Below are positions 48,895-62,900 of a stretch of 64,000 nt of DNA, piece by piece. The stretch's first letter is position 1, and each line of letters begins with the position of its first letter. Source of the stretch: Styela clava. Its lineage: Eukaryota > Chordata > Ascidiacea > Stolidobranchia > Styelidae. The notes beneath the pieces are model-generated. The model saw only the letters and a program-made list of their open reading frames with translations, was not told the origin of the DNA and ran no database searches. Made by a program: the position numbers and the translations under genes. Location: NCBI RefSeq assembly GCF_964204865.1, contig NC_135259.1:4402001-4466000 (forward strand). Direction: 5' to 3'.

Positions 48895-49880
48895 ATCATT
48901 CACACTTTTTCCCGCTTTTGGCAAATAATTTTGATAATGATAGTCAAAGAGTATCGACTTTTTGCTATGATGATTTTCCGTTGCGATAAAACATTCAAAA
49001 TGCTAAATGTATTTAAAATGCTAAAAATTAAATAATTAACGTAACTCGTGGTTGCGTCGACTAACGAAAAAAAAGGAATAACCGCGGCAATCTGCGGACA
49101 TAAATGGTGTGGTAAACTGCCCAATTATAATACCTTTTTAATGCTTATTTGCGTACTTACGAAAAACAAATAATATTACAACTCTAAATTACCACGGCAA
49201 TCTGTGGACTTAAAATGTGTTGTAAACTGCCCGATTACAATTAATTTTCGATTTATATTTTCGTGCACTCGGAAAAATAATTTATATTATTTCCCGCCTT
49301 TAGGAAAATAATCATGATAATGATAGTTGACTTATTGTACTAATTTAATTGTGTTTAACGTAACTCGTAGTTTCGCCGACTCACGAATAAATTAATGCAT
49401 TAGTACTCTTTAAGTCAGATACGGCGACAATCCGTGGATATAAAATGTGTGGTAACTACCTGATTATAATTGATTTTTGATTCCTGGTTTCGTACTTACG
49501 AAAAACAAAAGCATTATAACTTTAGAATAACGCGGTAATCTGTGGAAAAATGTGTGGTAAAATGCTGGATTATAATTAATTTTTGATTTATATTTTCCTA
49601 CTCACAAAAAAATAATTTTAACTTCACCCACTTTCGGCAAATAGTCCTGATAATGATTGTTACAAGTATGGACTTATCTGTTGTGAAAAATATTTAAGTC
49701 CACGACTGATAACAGCATTTAAAATGCCTTGCCACATTAATTTAATTTTGCTCAAACGCAGCCTAACTCATGGTTGCGTCGTCTCACGAAAAATAAAAGG
49801 TTTACTTTTATTCAAGTTACTTTAAAATACCACGGCAATACTACTATAAAATATCACTGCAACCACCGGATATAAATTTT
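48895..49880. repeat. Tandem array with 110-bp and about 330-bp periodicity
   Basis: The block CGGCAATCTGTGGA followed by a GTGTGGTAAACTGCC-like phrase recurs near 49084, 49194, 49421, 49529 and 49829. CGTAACTCGTGGTTGCG-like blocks recur near 49039, 49360 and 49761, and a GATAATGATAGT block near 48938, 49317 and 49651. Related sequence in opposite orientation lies inside the hAT element at 54955-55480. Confidence 0.7.
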
Positions 49881-50956
49881 CTGGTAGCCAGCTTGTAGGT
49901 ATCGGTTATTCCATTGTTTATTGTATGCTAATTCGCCATATAATAAAATTATTCGGTATCAGCCATCCCTGCTCTGAGGTATCTCGAAGCTAAACGTAAG
50001 TGGCGAACGTCACGAGCAGTTCGGCCAGACGCATAAAGAGTGGTTAGCACGTGGCGTGCTACGAGGGCCTAAAGAATTCGTCTGATAATATTTGAATGGT
50101 GGCGATTAATCTGAAACTACGGCTAGCAGTCCACCAATCACCTGGCACATAGTAGCCCTCGACAGCCACAATACTGCAAAATCCTCAGAATAGAACCACT
50201 GATAATATGGGACCAGTTGGTCAGATGTATGAACAATAGATGGTAGAGGAAGTCGCGATTATATGGACCACTAGAAGGTCCAGCAATCATCACACAATTA
50301 TCACGGTAAAGATCTATTAGTGCAGAAGCGAGGGTATTATGACATTGACAGAAATAAGTTTGTGTTACTTTATTGAAATTTCCAAACGCAACATGAAAAA
50401 AAATTGAAATATAAATATGAGACGAAAGTAGCAATATTATGAAATTCAGCAGTGGCCATGCAGCAGTCTATGTATCAACCAATGAGTTCCAATGAGCAGC
50501 AACTCCTTTTTTTCAAAGCAAATTGATTAATTCTTTTCGAGCTGTTCTGCATTTAAAAAATTTTAAAAATAAAAGTGTAAAATAATTTAAAGAATGGAGA
50601 TAGATAGTCTGACACTGCCACTGCCAGGTTGGCATGGCGATATAAAAAATAGAAAGGTGCATGTTACACTACCTAAAAAACACTATATAATGTGATCTTA
50701 CAAACAAGATAAAAATAAATGTGCACTCTGCAGAAAGGCAGATAAAGACGTGGCAGTACATTTGAATGTAACTGAAAAACTAGAACCATGCACAAGCAAG
50801 AACACACAAGGAAAGAGGTTTACACTGTATGAAAGAAATACCTAACACAGTGTCTTGTGCTTAATTTAATCTAGATATCATACTTTGAGGCGTAAATGTC
50901 CTTCACCTTAGCTTATATTAGCCAATTGCATCAATAAAAAATTACTTTTTTGAATC

Positions 50957-53900
50957 CTAAATACCATCTTGGCTTGTATCGGGCACTTTTACCAAAGCGA
51001 AAAACATTTTAGCTGGAATTGTGTCATGAGGATTGTAAAATGAATATTGATTCCTGCATGGTATCCGGAAATATGTATCTTCAGCGATTGTAACGCGTGT
51101 ATTACCACCACCAATTACAAGTTCTAGAGAACCGGCGACAAGGAAGAAGCACTGGAAAAAAAAAATTAAAAATTATTTTTATTGAGACACAAACCAATTT
51201 ATAGCGTTTATTCATAAATTTACACTCAAGGATTAGACTCGTTGCTAGTTAGTAACGAGTCACCAGTCCAAGAGTCGAAATGACCAAGGTTGCCTTAACA
51301 TAGCAACCTGAGACATGATTTAAAATTCCAAAATAATTTTTACATGATTCTATCAATGAATAAAGTTAAATTGTTTTCTGATGAGGTACAATCTATTCAA
51401 TGCAGATTTTAGTTGCTAATTACATATTCATACCAATTCTTGATATCTACATTAAATTTCTGCGTACAATAATTAATTACAATAAAACCACAAAAGCTAT
51501 ATAATATTTCAAGAATTTGAGAATATCTGGAAATTTAACTAACAGTTGGGGTTACGTGAGACTAACTACCATCCCTTGCCTTATGCTTTTGTGCTGGTGG
51601 ATTTGTTTGCGTATAACGCAAGGATGCTATAGCAAGAGTGAAAACGACTATTCTATTTAATACAAGATTCGGTCAGACGAAACGATAAAGAAATACATTT
51701 GTGTTAGTGTGCAGCAAGACTCAGTAATCTCTTGTGTATTGAAAATTTGAAAATCGTACTCGATAGCTGTGTTTTTTGAAAAAATCTCAACCTGAGTATG
51801 TTTTAAAATAATTTAAGCATCAATTTGCTTACCTACCGGTAATTTAAACTTACCATATGCATACAATGAACAATACGCGAGGATTTAGTTTTCTTCGGTT
51901 CAATGATCAGTTTTCCTTGAACAATACTATGAAAACTAATGCCTTTAGTTACCCAAACCCCGTCCTCCACATAAATAGGTTCTTCAGGTGAATTTCCAAA
52001 GACTCCACTATCATTACAAATCATCGCAGAAGCATCTGCGGAAATAAAAACAAAACATGAGCATTATTAAAGTGCTTTTGTTGTTTTTTACCAAGAAATT
52101 TACGATTTAGAATGCATTTCATTTACATCAGCCAAATTGAATCGCTTTTGACACAGGACAGCGTTGCTGAAAAATTCAGTGAAACTGTCACATCAAAGTT
52201 TCGAACCGTTTAAATCCCTACCGATCTAATCAAATGAACACTGTGCAATTATATGGGTGATTTTATAAACATATGAATATTATTGAATTCGACTATCGAA
52301 TGTTGTATAGTTTGTAGCAGAGGACTTTAGTTCTAATATTAACAAGAAACAATGGCAACACTGTTGATTGTTGTAAACTGCTTGTCTGAGGAAGTCGGAT
52401 TTTGGTCATACGAAATGTTACAGAAATACATTTGTGTTAGTGTGCAGCAGGGCTCTTGAATCGCATAGAATGTTATGTTTATTTTTGCTACACCATCCTT
52501 TCATTATACTGTATAATTCACTTTTGAGAATAAATATTGAAATATTCCTCTAAACACAGACTATCAAAAATTTAATTTTCAGGAAATTTGCACAAACTAT
52601 TCTGTATTCATTCACTGATTTTTGTTATGCAGAAATTTATCGTTTCTTTAGATTCACAATATGGTAACTAATTACGTCAGATCATTGACGGACAAATATT
52701 CTCCGAGTGGCCAGTTACAGATAATAATATTGGTTTACTGGGCCGGAGGCTCAAAAATCAATATGGAAATTATGAAGAAAAAACAGTTTATTTACAACAG
52801 CTTATCCAACAACTATATATTAATAAGAAGCACAATGTTACAATCGAGGTCATTATGACGTTATTACCATTCACCATTAATATTTTCAAAGAAAATTTAT
52901 ATTCTAAAAAACTAAAGTAGTCATTATTTCAGGTAACACAAGTGGGCCATTAGATTGATATAAATTAGATCTACACAAAATGTCAATTAACTAGAATATA
53001 ATAATAAAAATATTCCTTTATTACATTTTAAACTATTTTGCATGTTTGATTAAACTATTTTGCATGTTTGATTTGTATTTGGCAATCCATGATCACAATG
53101 AAAAATATGTCACGACATATTCCAACAGAAAAAAAAACAGTTTAAATTCTTTTTCAAAAAACGATACCCTAGAAAAACGAAAACAAAACACTTCAAAAAA
53201 CTTACCAACTTTAATATAGTTGTCCGATTTACCCTCAAGAATAAAAAAAGATAAACCAGCATCAGAGATGGAAGCAGGGTCAACGGATTCATTGACTGAA
53301 ACCTGAGATGAAGGCGCAGTTATGTCATCAAACCAAGACATCGCAGGATCTCCTCCTTGATTTTTACTCGTTGAAGTTAATTTTTTTACTAAAAAGAATA
53401 TTTTATCGAGAATTTGACAAGTGAGCACTGAAGGCTGTAAACAATGACTTGTTTTAAAATTTAATTGACAATGATGGAGCAATGGCATGATGTGACATAG
53501 ATCAGGGTTTCCCAAACTAGGGTCCGATATGAAAAGAGTCTGATCGATCTTTACTTACTGATTGATTTCAATCAAAATGCCATTGTATCTTTTTGGTTGA
53601 GCGTTACTGACGAATATCAATTGTTATAAGTAAAGCAATTAAAATATTATTGCTTGCTTTTTGCAATGATCTGCATTCGTGAGGCAGCATTTCAGCTCTT
53701 ATCAATAAGATGAAAAGTAACAGGTCGTGGAGTGACCTCATCCATCAATGTCATTTTTGTTGTAGTGTTGTAAATAAAATATTGTTCTCCCTCGCTCTTC
53801 GCTAGGGCATATGACGGGGTCCGACAAAACTAAGATTCACAAATAGGGGCCCACGCACAAAAAGTTTGGGAAAACCCTGACACAGACGATATACTTGCTG

Positions 53901-56900
53901 ATTTGATCGAAATTCCATAGCAGCTATATTACTAGGGGTGGGCAAAATCGAATATTTTTTTCGAATCGAATAGTTCGAATATTTTTTACGAATACCGAAT
54001 AGTCGAATAACGAATATTTTTTTTAAATACAACCGGGGTCCGTCGGAGGTCGATACTCCCTTCGAAAATTAGAAGAAACTTTAAAAAGTCGACAACAAAG
54101 AGTTTTTTTACATCAAAATCGCTAATTGTTTTTGTGCCGCGATCCTAAAGTTCGTAATCTGTATTCCCGCCCGATTCATTTTTTTGAAAGTATTAATTCT
54201 TGCAGGTCGGCGAACATCGAAGTTTTATATATTAGGTATATCCGTGCGTTGCCGTTGAAATTTTTTTAAACTGAAAAGGTCGCCAATAACGCGTGCAATA
54301 GCATTTTGCTATAATCGCCGATTGTTGTTATTATCAGCGTGACGTGGTATTTAGGCCGTAAACAACTTTATGTTGGTTTTATTTTCTCTAAATCAAAAAT
54401 TTTCCACAACGTTGTGCCACGTTAACGATGATAATTATTTTAATTTTGTACACACACGGAATTGCGAATCCGGCGATAGTTTAATTAATATAGGTTTATC
54501 GGCGGCGAGTTTCTGAAAACAACGCAATTTTTTTGATTGAAAAGGGGCAATATAAAATACTGAAAATAAAACTGTAAACAATATGAGTTTTATTGAGGCC
54601 TGCCACAGTTTAAAAACGCCTTTTCAGACATTGAAAATCGCAAAATTTCGTGTGCCTCTCGCACACATTATGTTTGGTCGGCGTTTGGAAAACATATCCT
54701 CACTAAAATCGAAGCACTGTTAATTGTTGGCGGGATTGGCCTTATTATCCATTACTTTAAACTGCGGTCGAAAATTTTCTTTTCAACATTATACAAGGTT
54801 CGAAACGGGACAATTTTTCCCGGGTTGTGATGATATATGTAAGATAATCAATCTGATGTATATTCAATCAATTTTTATTGTGCTAAAATAAATTTTAACC
54901 TGAGATTTTACGGCAGATTTATGGATTTTTTGATGTTACAAGTCCTGAAAATAAGGATCAAAGCTTTATATATTCGGGCAGTTTACCACACTTTATGTGC
55001 GCAGATTGCCGTGGTATTTTAAGATTGTGAGGATTTTATTTTGTCGACTCAACCGCTGGTTAAATTGAAGACAATGATAAAGCAAGACATTTTAAATATG
55101 CCCTTATCGGTCACGAATTTATTACTTTGCACAACAGAAAACTCATTATTCATTGTAAAAGTCGGCTCTTTCAAAACAAGTGGCCTATTCGCGGATTTGA
55201 TTTAACGATATACTTTATATGTATTTTCATTGTACGAAATAAAATTGTACTCTACTGGATTTTATATCAGTTGTTGAGATTTTTCTAACGGCGATAACGA
55301 GTTCGCAAGATTCCAAAAATACGTATTAAAATTAAATACACCCGGCAGTTTATCTCATACTTTTATGTCCACAGATCGCCGTGGCATTTCAGAGAAGTAA
55401 TGTTTTAATTTTGACTTAAGAAGAAGCAACCGCGAGTTACGTTTGACATAATTAAATTAATATATAAAGACTCGTATCTCGTAGTTGTCATGGATTGAAT
55501 ATTTTAGGCAACAGAAAAATCATTATACGTTAAAAAAACGTCTCTAACGAGCGCGCGATGACTGTTACAGACGGCAATGGGAATTTCCGATTTTGAACCC
55601 TCTCCCCCCTCCCCTTTTGAAAATCCTGGCTGCGCGCTTGGGCATTTCTACCTGCTTATAAGGCGTTTGGTCCTGATATAGGTTAAGATGCTAATTATAA
55701 CTGATTCCCTCAAGTTTCAAGGTTTTTTTTAAACAAAACAACACCCCGACGATTATTATAGCTAAAATTGTTACAGAGTAATAATTCACAATTTTATATA
55801 CGGAATTTGCAAACTCATCACTGTACTCGAGATTTTGATGGTGTCACGCCATAATTATTTAACACTAAAACGCTTCAAAATACAACACATGTAATAATTT
55901 ATGATGCTAATAGGCGCAACAATTCGTAAACTAGCTAGTAAGCGTTGTTACGGGCGAAATTCGTGATTGAATTTACGTTCTACTCTTGTTTACAATTCAA
56001 CACTCCCCTGGCCATGCATGGTCGAATGAAATGTTTACATTTTCAAAACATAACTTGTCCCAGGATGGAGCTATGGCTAACAACATTTCACTAGGCATAC
56101 GAAGTACAGAACGTTCATAAATTTACGCAACGGTGGGGGCCTATTTTGCAAAATAAGGAAATGAAACGATACGTTAGGCGTGAAAAGAGAACAAACAACA
56201 TCATAACGCAAAGAAAATTTGTCGCTTTTGTATGTTAGCGAGCGCCGTTTGTGAATTCTCGCGCAATTCACGATTGATTTGGCCACACGCGAATTCCGTG
56301 TTAAAGCAAAGCGGCGCAGGTCACGTGGTACCGGGTATTCGAATAATAAAATGCCATTCAAATATTTCGATATTCTTTATTCGAATATTTTGCCCAGCCC
56401 TATATATTACCTTTCAAGTTTAAGTTCTTCATAAGTATTACCGGTACCTTTTTTAATCTTTGGCTTTGGTTTTTTAGTATTAACCAATTTAGTTGAATTC
56501 GCTTTTTTCATTCTCCTTTTTCCCGATGGCTCGTGAAATTTTGATTCAATATGCAGGATGCCAGCCTCTTCACGATTTATCTTGATGATTTCTGTCAGAA
56601 TGAATAAGAACTGTGTTTAACTGCTCAATTATACTTACACAACAAACAGAAAATTTTTAAAAATATACGTTACCATTGTCTTTTTGGACTCCAAGCAATT
56701 CACCCCTCTCGCTAAAGAAAAAACAAGCGCAGAAAATTAATTTAAGAACGAAAAATATCAAAATTACAAATCTATGGATAAAGTGGGTTTTCAGGAATCT
56801 TGCGACTTTAAAAAGCGTTCCATGTAAGAATCATATGAAACAGAAAAATGCTTTTTTCACATTTCAAATGAGGACCCGCAAAAACATAAATAATATTTTG

Positions 56901-59900
56901 TAGAACCCTAAAAAAACATACCCGAGTACTTTGGTTTCACCCGGTTTTAAGGGTCTCATGCGCACACGCTTACTCCGTCTCAAGCCGTCATCTTCTTGAT
57001 TTGTGGGCGGGATGACTAAAATTTAAAATAAATCTAATAACTCTCAACATTCAGATTATTCAATGTAATTTGATTTCGTTACTTTTGTGTAATTTTTTAG
57101 CTGTTTATACCTCAAACATCAAGCAATTTAATAAAATTTGTTTAGATTTTTAGTAAAAGTAATAAAATTTTTTATCAATATTTCATAGCATTAGAGATTA
57201 GCAAGACACTTATCTATCATCTAATTTACTTACTTATGTCTAATGAAGCCGCCAATCTGTAGTCATCATGTGCCCCGAGTCTGAAAAAAAAATAAGAAAA
57301 TGACTTTTATATATTTAATAAAAAAAATATATAATTTGTTTTAAGAAGATTGCAAAATTTTCACATAAAAAAAAGGATGTTAAACACTAATTTCAAAGCC
57401 AAGAACAAACAAAAGTAACATTGCAGTACAATTGCTATGTCAAATAAAATAGCAATATTTGAATATATGTACACGGGTTGCACATCTGCAAGAGTACCGT
57501 AAGGCCTAAAAGAACATATTTGCCAAAAAGTTTGGTGATCCATACATACAGATACAGTCGAGCAATACCGATTAGTGGGCGCTCCAGAAGTACATGTACA
57601 AATATGGAGGTAACTTATTTCATTCGCCTACTTTACATCAAGTTGTGTAAAAGAATGGAAGCCCATGGGCAGGGGGTATATTCACTTTTGACGAAACAGA
57701 CAGTCCCCGAACTCGTAATAGAACTAAAATGAGAAAAATCAGAATAATTGATTGAGTTGATTGAACATTGATTGGTTCATCAGTTGCCAGATTCTTTTTT
57801 AAAATCAACAATAACACCACACCATACCAACAACGAGAATTTAGTGTCAAATAATATATTATTAACACAATTCAGAGATTATATTAAATTGATACAATTT
57901 TTTAATATTCAACCTTGTCCTCTTAGATTTATTTTTGGTCCCTCTGTTGCTTGGTTTAGTTCGAGACCGATTTTGAGTGCTAGTGCTTTGAATTGTTTCA
58001 TCTTCAATACTTTCATTGCTGTGTCAGAAGGCACATGTTGAATTATTTAATATCGTTATTCGTTATTATTATTCTTAATTAACAATTCATTAATTAAAAT
58101 TCTGTTACATAAATATGAATTAGTAGCAAAATTATTTGAAGGCTGCTATTGCCTGCCAATGTTGAAATAGTCTTTCATTCATTATTGTTATACGCTGGAT
58201 TCGCCGACTTTTAGTTGTTATTCAAAGTACGGTAAGTGTGCATGATTACATAAGGGAAAAAATTATTTGCCAATTTATTACCTGGTACCAAGCGTAACAT
58301 TAGGCTTTTGTTTTTTCTTCGGTTTAACAGCCTTTTTCTTTTTATTTGTATGCTTCGGACTGAAATAAACAAAAAAAGTTGAAAATTGCCTTTTTTAAAA
58401 CTTTCAACTTGGTTAAATAAATTTGTTTCGAGTTCGCTGACAATGCTTAAAAGCCAAGGCTTCAAATAATTCAGAATTTACAGCATAACACATTTTATAA
58501 TATTTTGAAAGAAATATTGATGATCCCTTAAATTTATTCTATATCACCACTCTATTACCTGGAAACAGATGTTTTATCGCGGCAATCATATATTTTCTTG
58601 TCAATTGAAGAATCCGGACTAAAATAGAGATAAATCACTGAAAATGTTATTCAGGTTTACAAACTATATACAGTATCGATAAATTCCCTTTGCAATTCAA
58701 ACAATTTTAGACTTCGTTGATTTGCTATTCAAAATACAAGGTGGTCGCAAGAAAAGCAGAAAATTTGAAGGTCAGATGAAATCACAAATAAAAAGCTTAT
58801 TCCTTTTAGGTTCTGGTTTGTTTTAGGATGACACCTTCCAGGTTCTTTTGAATTACTATAAACGTTATATGCCTATAAAAGTTATTCTTTGTAAAAATAT
58901 ACAACTATTTGACAAATTTTCTGTTATTCTGGCGACAACCTTGTGACTGTATATCGAGAATTGTTCGGTTTTGTCACCCCCGGTTACACCAACAAGTCAC
59001 ATTCAATAACATTGATAACAGATGAATATAGAAATCTTATTATAAACTTCATATGCATTACCTGACAGGAATAATAATTTTATCTTGTTTATCATTTGAA
59101 CTTTTTTTCTGTTTTCCTTTTTTACTGGTTGTCGCTGATTTTTTATTCCCCTTGGAATGTTTTCCCGATCCAGCAGTTTTACGATTCTTTTTAGAAACAT
59201 CTACTTCCGGCTGTTGCATATCTCGCTCTCTTTGTATAATGATCGGTTCCAAAATACTCAAATTTTCCAAAATATTTTTCGGCACTTTCGGGACAGTTCC
59301 TTTTTTCGGTGAATTTTCAATAACCATGCTTCGGGTATGCATACCACTGACATTGGAGTTTCTTTTTGTTTGTAAGCGGGTGCGAGAAATATTTCGTTGA
59401 GAAGTTTGGGTGCGTTCGTGAGCTTGACTCTCATCAGGCACGAGAGTAGTATCAACAGGATCTTCAACAATTTCGTCAACAACAGTGGTTACATCCTGGG
59501 CTTCATTTTGATAAAAAGACGACACATGTATTTCTTTGTTATTAGGATTTGTTTTCCTATTGTTGTTTTTTCCCTTTAGCGATATATCGGGTATTTTGGG
59601 TTTTTTTCTTTCACAGTATGTGTCATCTGTCATTCTGGAATCATCAGTATCAGAGTGGAGGATATCGATAGCTGAATGAAATATGCATATGAGTTACTTG
59701 AAATTTATTTGAATCATCAGTCAGGTCAAAGTTGAAAGTTTGAATATTTAGTGGTGTCAGAGTTGAAAGTTTGAAAATTTAATGAGATCAGAGTTGAAAG
59801 TTTGAAAATTTAATGAGGTCAGAGTTGAAAGTTTGAATCCACCTGGAGTCAGGAGTTGAAAGTTTTGCTGATAACCAGAGGCAAAAATTTCAACGTAAAC

Positions 59901-62900
59901 CGAAAAAGCCAGACAAATAAAAAAGAAGTTTTTTTTTTTAGAGTGGAGTCTAAATTTCATTCAACCCTGAGTCACAGGTCAGATTCAAATACTTTAGGGG
60001 TAAAGTAAAGTCGTTTTCAAATAGATATAAATTTTGCTAGATTTCGCAGCTCTTGGTGAAAAACAAATGAGTTTGTCGTCAAACTGGCTTACTGACCTTT
60101 CGCTAAATCTGTTGAAATATCAGATTGATGTTTCCTTATTCTCTTTTTAGCTCGTTTATCCACCCTGGGTGTAGAAGACGGAGGACCGTATTGCTTCAGT
60201 AAAGCATGTACATTTCTGCAATAATATATTATATTAAATATATATATATAAATAAAAATGGTGGAATACTTGGCTTTATGATTAGAAATATTATTTGATT
60301 TCAGAATATCAAAAACATTCTGAAGTGTTAAAAAGGAACATTGAAAGCAAAAGAATATCATTTTGTCAAAAATACTCCATATTGTCATTAAAAACAATGA
60401 ATCTGCGATATCGAGTAAATAATTATGGATATATATTCACTCCGAGAAAACCTAAAACCTAAATTAATATTTCAGACACTGTATAACAAAAAACAACACA
60501 ATCAACAAAAGCTCAATACTTCAAAATCATTAAAAAAATGTTATATTTAATCTTGCTTCCAATATCATCTCACCTGTTTCGGGAAACTGATATGTTTATT
60601 GAAGATTCGTCAACACTTGGCAATGGTGGATGATCATCATCAACTTCATCAGTAACGACAGTGGTTTCCATATTCTGCGCCTTGGTAGCAGCTGTGAAAA
60701 ATGTAAAATTCCATGTCAACAATCCCAAATAAAATGAAAAAATATATAAAAATAAAACCAAATTGTTGTTTTTGTGTTAAATAAGCGTCAAAAAATGCAC
60801 AATTTGTATCTTTTTTGTAATTAATGACGGCTGAACTTTAGATTAAAGTTAAACACTCCTATATAATGTATGCGACATAGCGATTAACTGTCGAAGTAGT
60901 TTGCTTTTCCCTTTCTATTGAGTGTAAGTTCCTTGTACGAATAATCTTATTAAAAATACTTACCTTTAGATTTTGTTTGACTTTTTGGATAATTTTTAGG
61001 TGATTTAAATGGACCAGGGGGTATTGCAGTGAATGAAGATGATTGGTTGTTTGCACTATTACCGCTATCCAACCAGGCTCGTAAAGAATTCATATCTAAT
61101 TGTGAGACCCTAGAATTTGTTTTTGCAGATTTCTTTTTTCGATGATCGGGGAGAGATGAAAATGTCTCATTGTTGCTTTCTTGTTTTTGACTACGTCTGG
61201 ATTGCTGTGGATTATTTTCCTTTCTGGATTCGTCCTGTATAGAAGAGTCACTGTGATCATCCACATATCGCCTTGAAACGTTTTGCTTTCCTGATAGATT
61301 TCTAGATTGAATATTTTTTTGTTTCTCGAGTTTGCGATTAGCAGTAGATTGCGAATTTTTTTTTACAGACTTTCTCTTATTAAGCGTTGATTTTTTTTTA
61401 TTTGTCGTCATTTGTGGTTCTTTCTCCTCATCCGAAGAAGAATCACTATATATCCTGGATCTATTTTTCTTCTGCTGATTTTTGTGTCTTCCTGTTGGCA
61501 GGGCATCACTATCATTCTGTATAGATTCTTCCGAAAAGTTTTTATGCAGAGAAGATGACCTGCTATTTGGAATTTTAGCCTTTTGTTTTTTTGGCCGAGT
61601 CTCGAGTCTTCGACCAGCTGGAGGCAGCGTACTGTTTTTCGCAGATTTCTTTTTAAGCGTAGGTGTTTTTCGCTTCTCAATTATCTGAGATTCTAGTTCC
61701 TCATCAGCAGAAGAATCGCTGTATATTCTGGATCTGGCTCTCTCATCAAGATACACGCGTCTGCTTGTAGGCACAACTTTCCCATTAGTGTTTACATTTA
61801 AAGCATCCTCCCAAATTTTATCTTCTGATAAGTCCACACGTTGTGAAGAGTGTCTGCGTTTCGGAAGCCTTCTTTTCTCATAACTGGACTCATCCATGTT
61901 ACTTTTATTCCTAGTGTCTGATAAACTCCCTCGCTTCTTTTTCACAGTCACAGGAGTGAGATTGTCTGATTCATCAGAAAGTGAATAATCAACAAGACTG
62001 GGTTTGTCAATTCCACTATTTTGTGACAACATGGAGGAAAATATTGCACGACTATTCTGTAATTTGTGAGAAGATGTGGATTCATGGTGTTCTAGAGCGC
62101 TTGATCCTGGAGAGAAGTTCAAATTCTTTTTAGCGACTGGCATAACCCTTTCCTTGCTAATAGGCAATGAGGGACAATTTCTGTTTTGCCCTTGATCTGA
62201 AAAATCTAGCCTTTGTTTCGTTTTGGAACGTCGTTGTTTTGCCAAAGAAACTTCTTCCAATTCAGAAGATCTTGCTTTCTTTTCTGGACTGGAACTCGTG
62301 AAATCTTCAGTATTTGAAGATCTGTTTTGTGTAAATCTTTCTGTTAATGTCAATTTTCGTTTTGAACTTTCTTTTTTAGCACTCGATTTCCTCTTTATCA
62401 GCATAGGATGGTTGATTCTTGAAGCTGTTGGAGAGGAAAACAGCCAGCTGTAAAGCAAAAAACAACAATTTCAAGAAAAATACACCGGTATAAAAACAAA
62501 GGTTATATGTGTAGCCTATATATGTATATTAAAACGGTGATATCTGTCATGACTCCCTTGATGACCTATGAAAAATTTATTTTTTACGTCAATATCAAAA
62601 TGCTACTACAAACTAGGTTTTACTAAATTATTTGAACTTATTATAAACATCAAAAAAACCCAAATATTCTCACACTAATATCCCTACTAAATCTCTCAAT
62701 ATGTTAATATACAAATACAATAATAATAATAAATCTAACCTCGAGTCTTGATTCTGTACTGCTTCTTTTGGTTGCTTAACGACAAATATTTCACTGTTTG
62801 TTGGCGATGAACTTTGGTCAAGCTCGAACAGTGGATGTACAGAAGAAACTTCCCGGTTCTGAAAATCAAGCACATAGCAAATTCAACTATGTACCAGAGA

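Noticed and set aside
48895..49880. Tandem array as a centromeric satellite because it neighbours a CENP-C gene
   Set aside because: Gene position has no bearing on where the protein acts, and the array is under 1 kb.
49970..50110. Segment with ATCTCGAAGCTAAACG, reminiscent of 5S rRNA box A
   Set aside because: The remainder does not follow 5S rRNA sequence or stems, and no B/C box order is present; similarity is too short.
54000..56380. Hidden exons inside the 53933-56402 insertion
   Set aside because: No splice-phase-compatible open stretch with protein-like composition was found; the sequence is transposon interior.
61482..62453. Plus-strand ORFs within the large CENP-C exon
   Set aside because: Antisense shadows of a Ser/Lys-rich coding exon.
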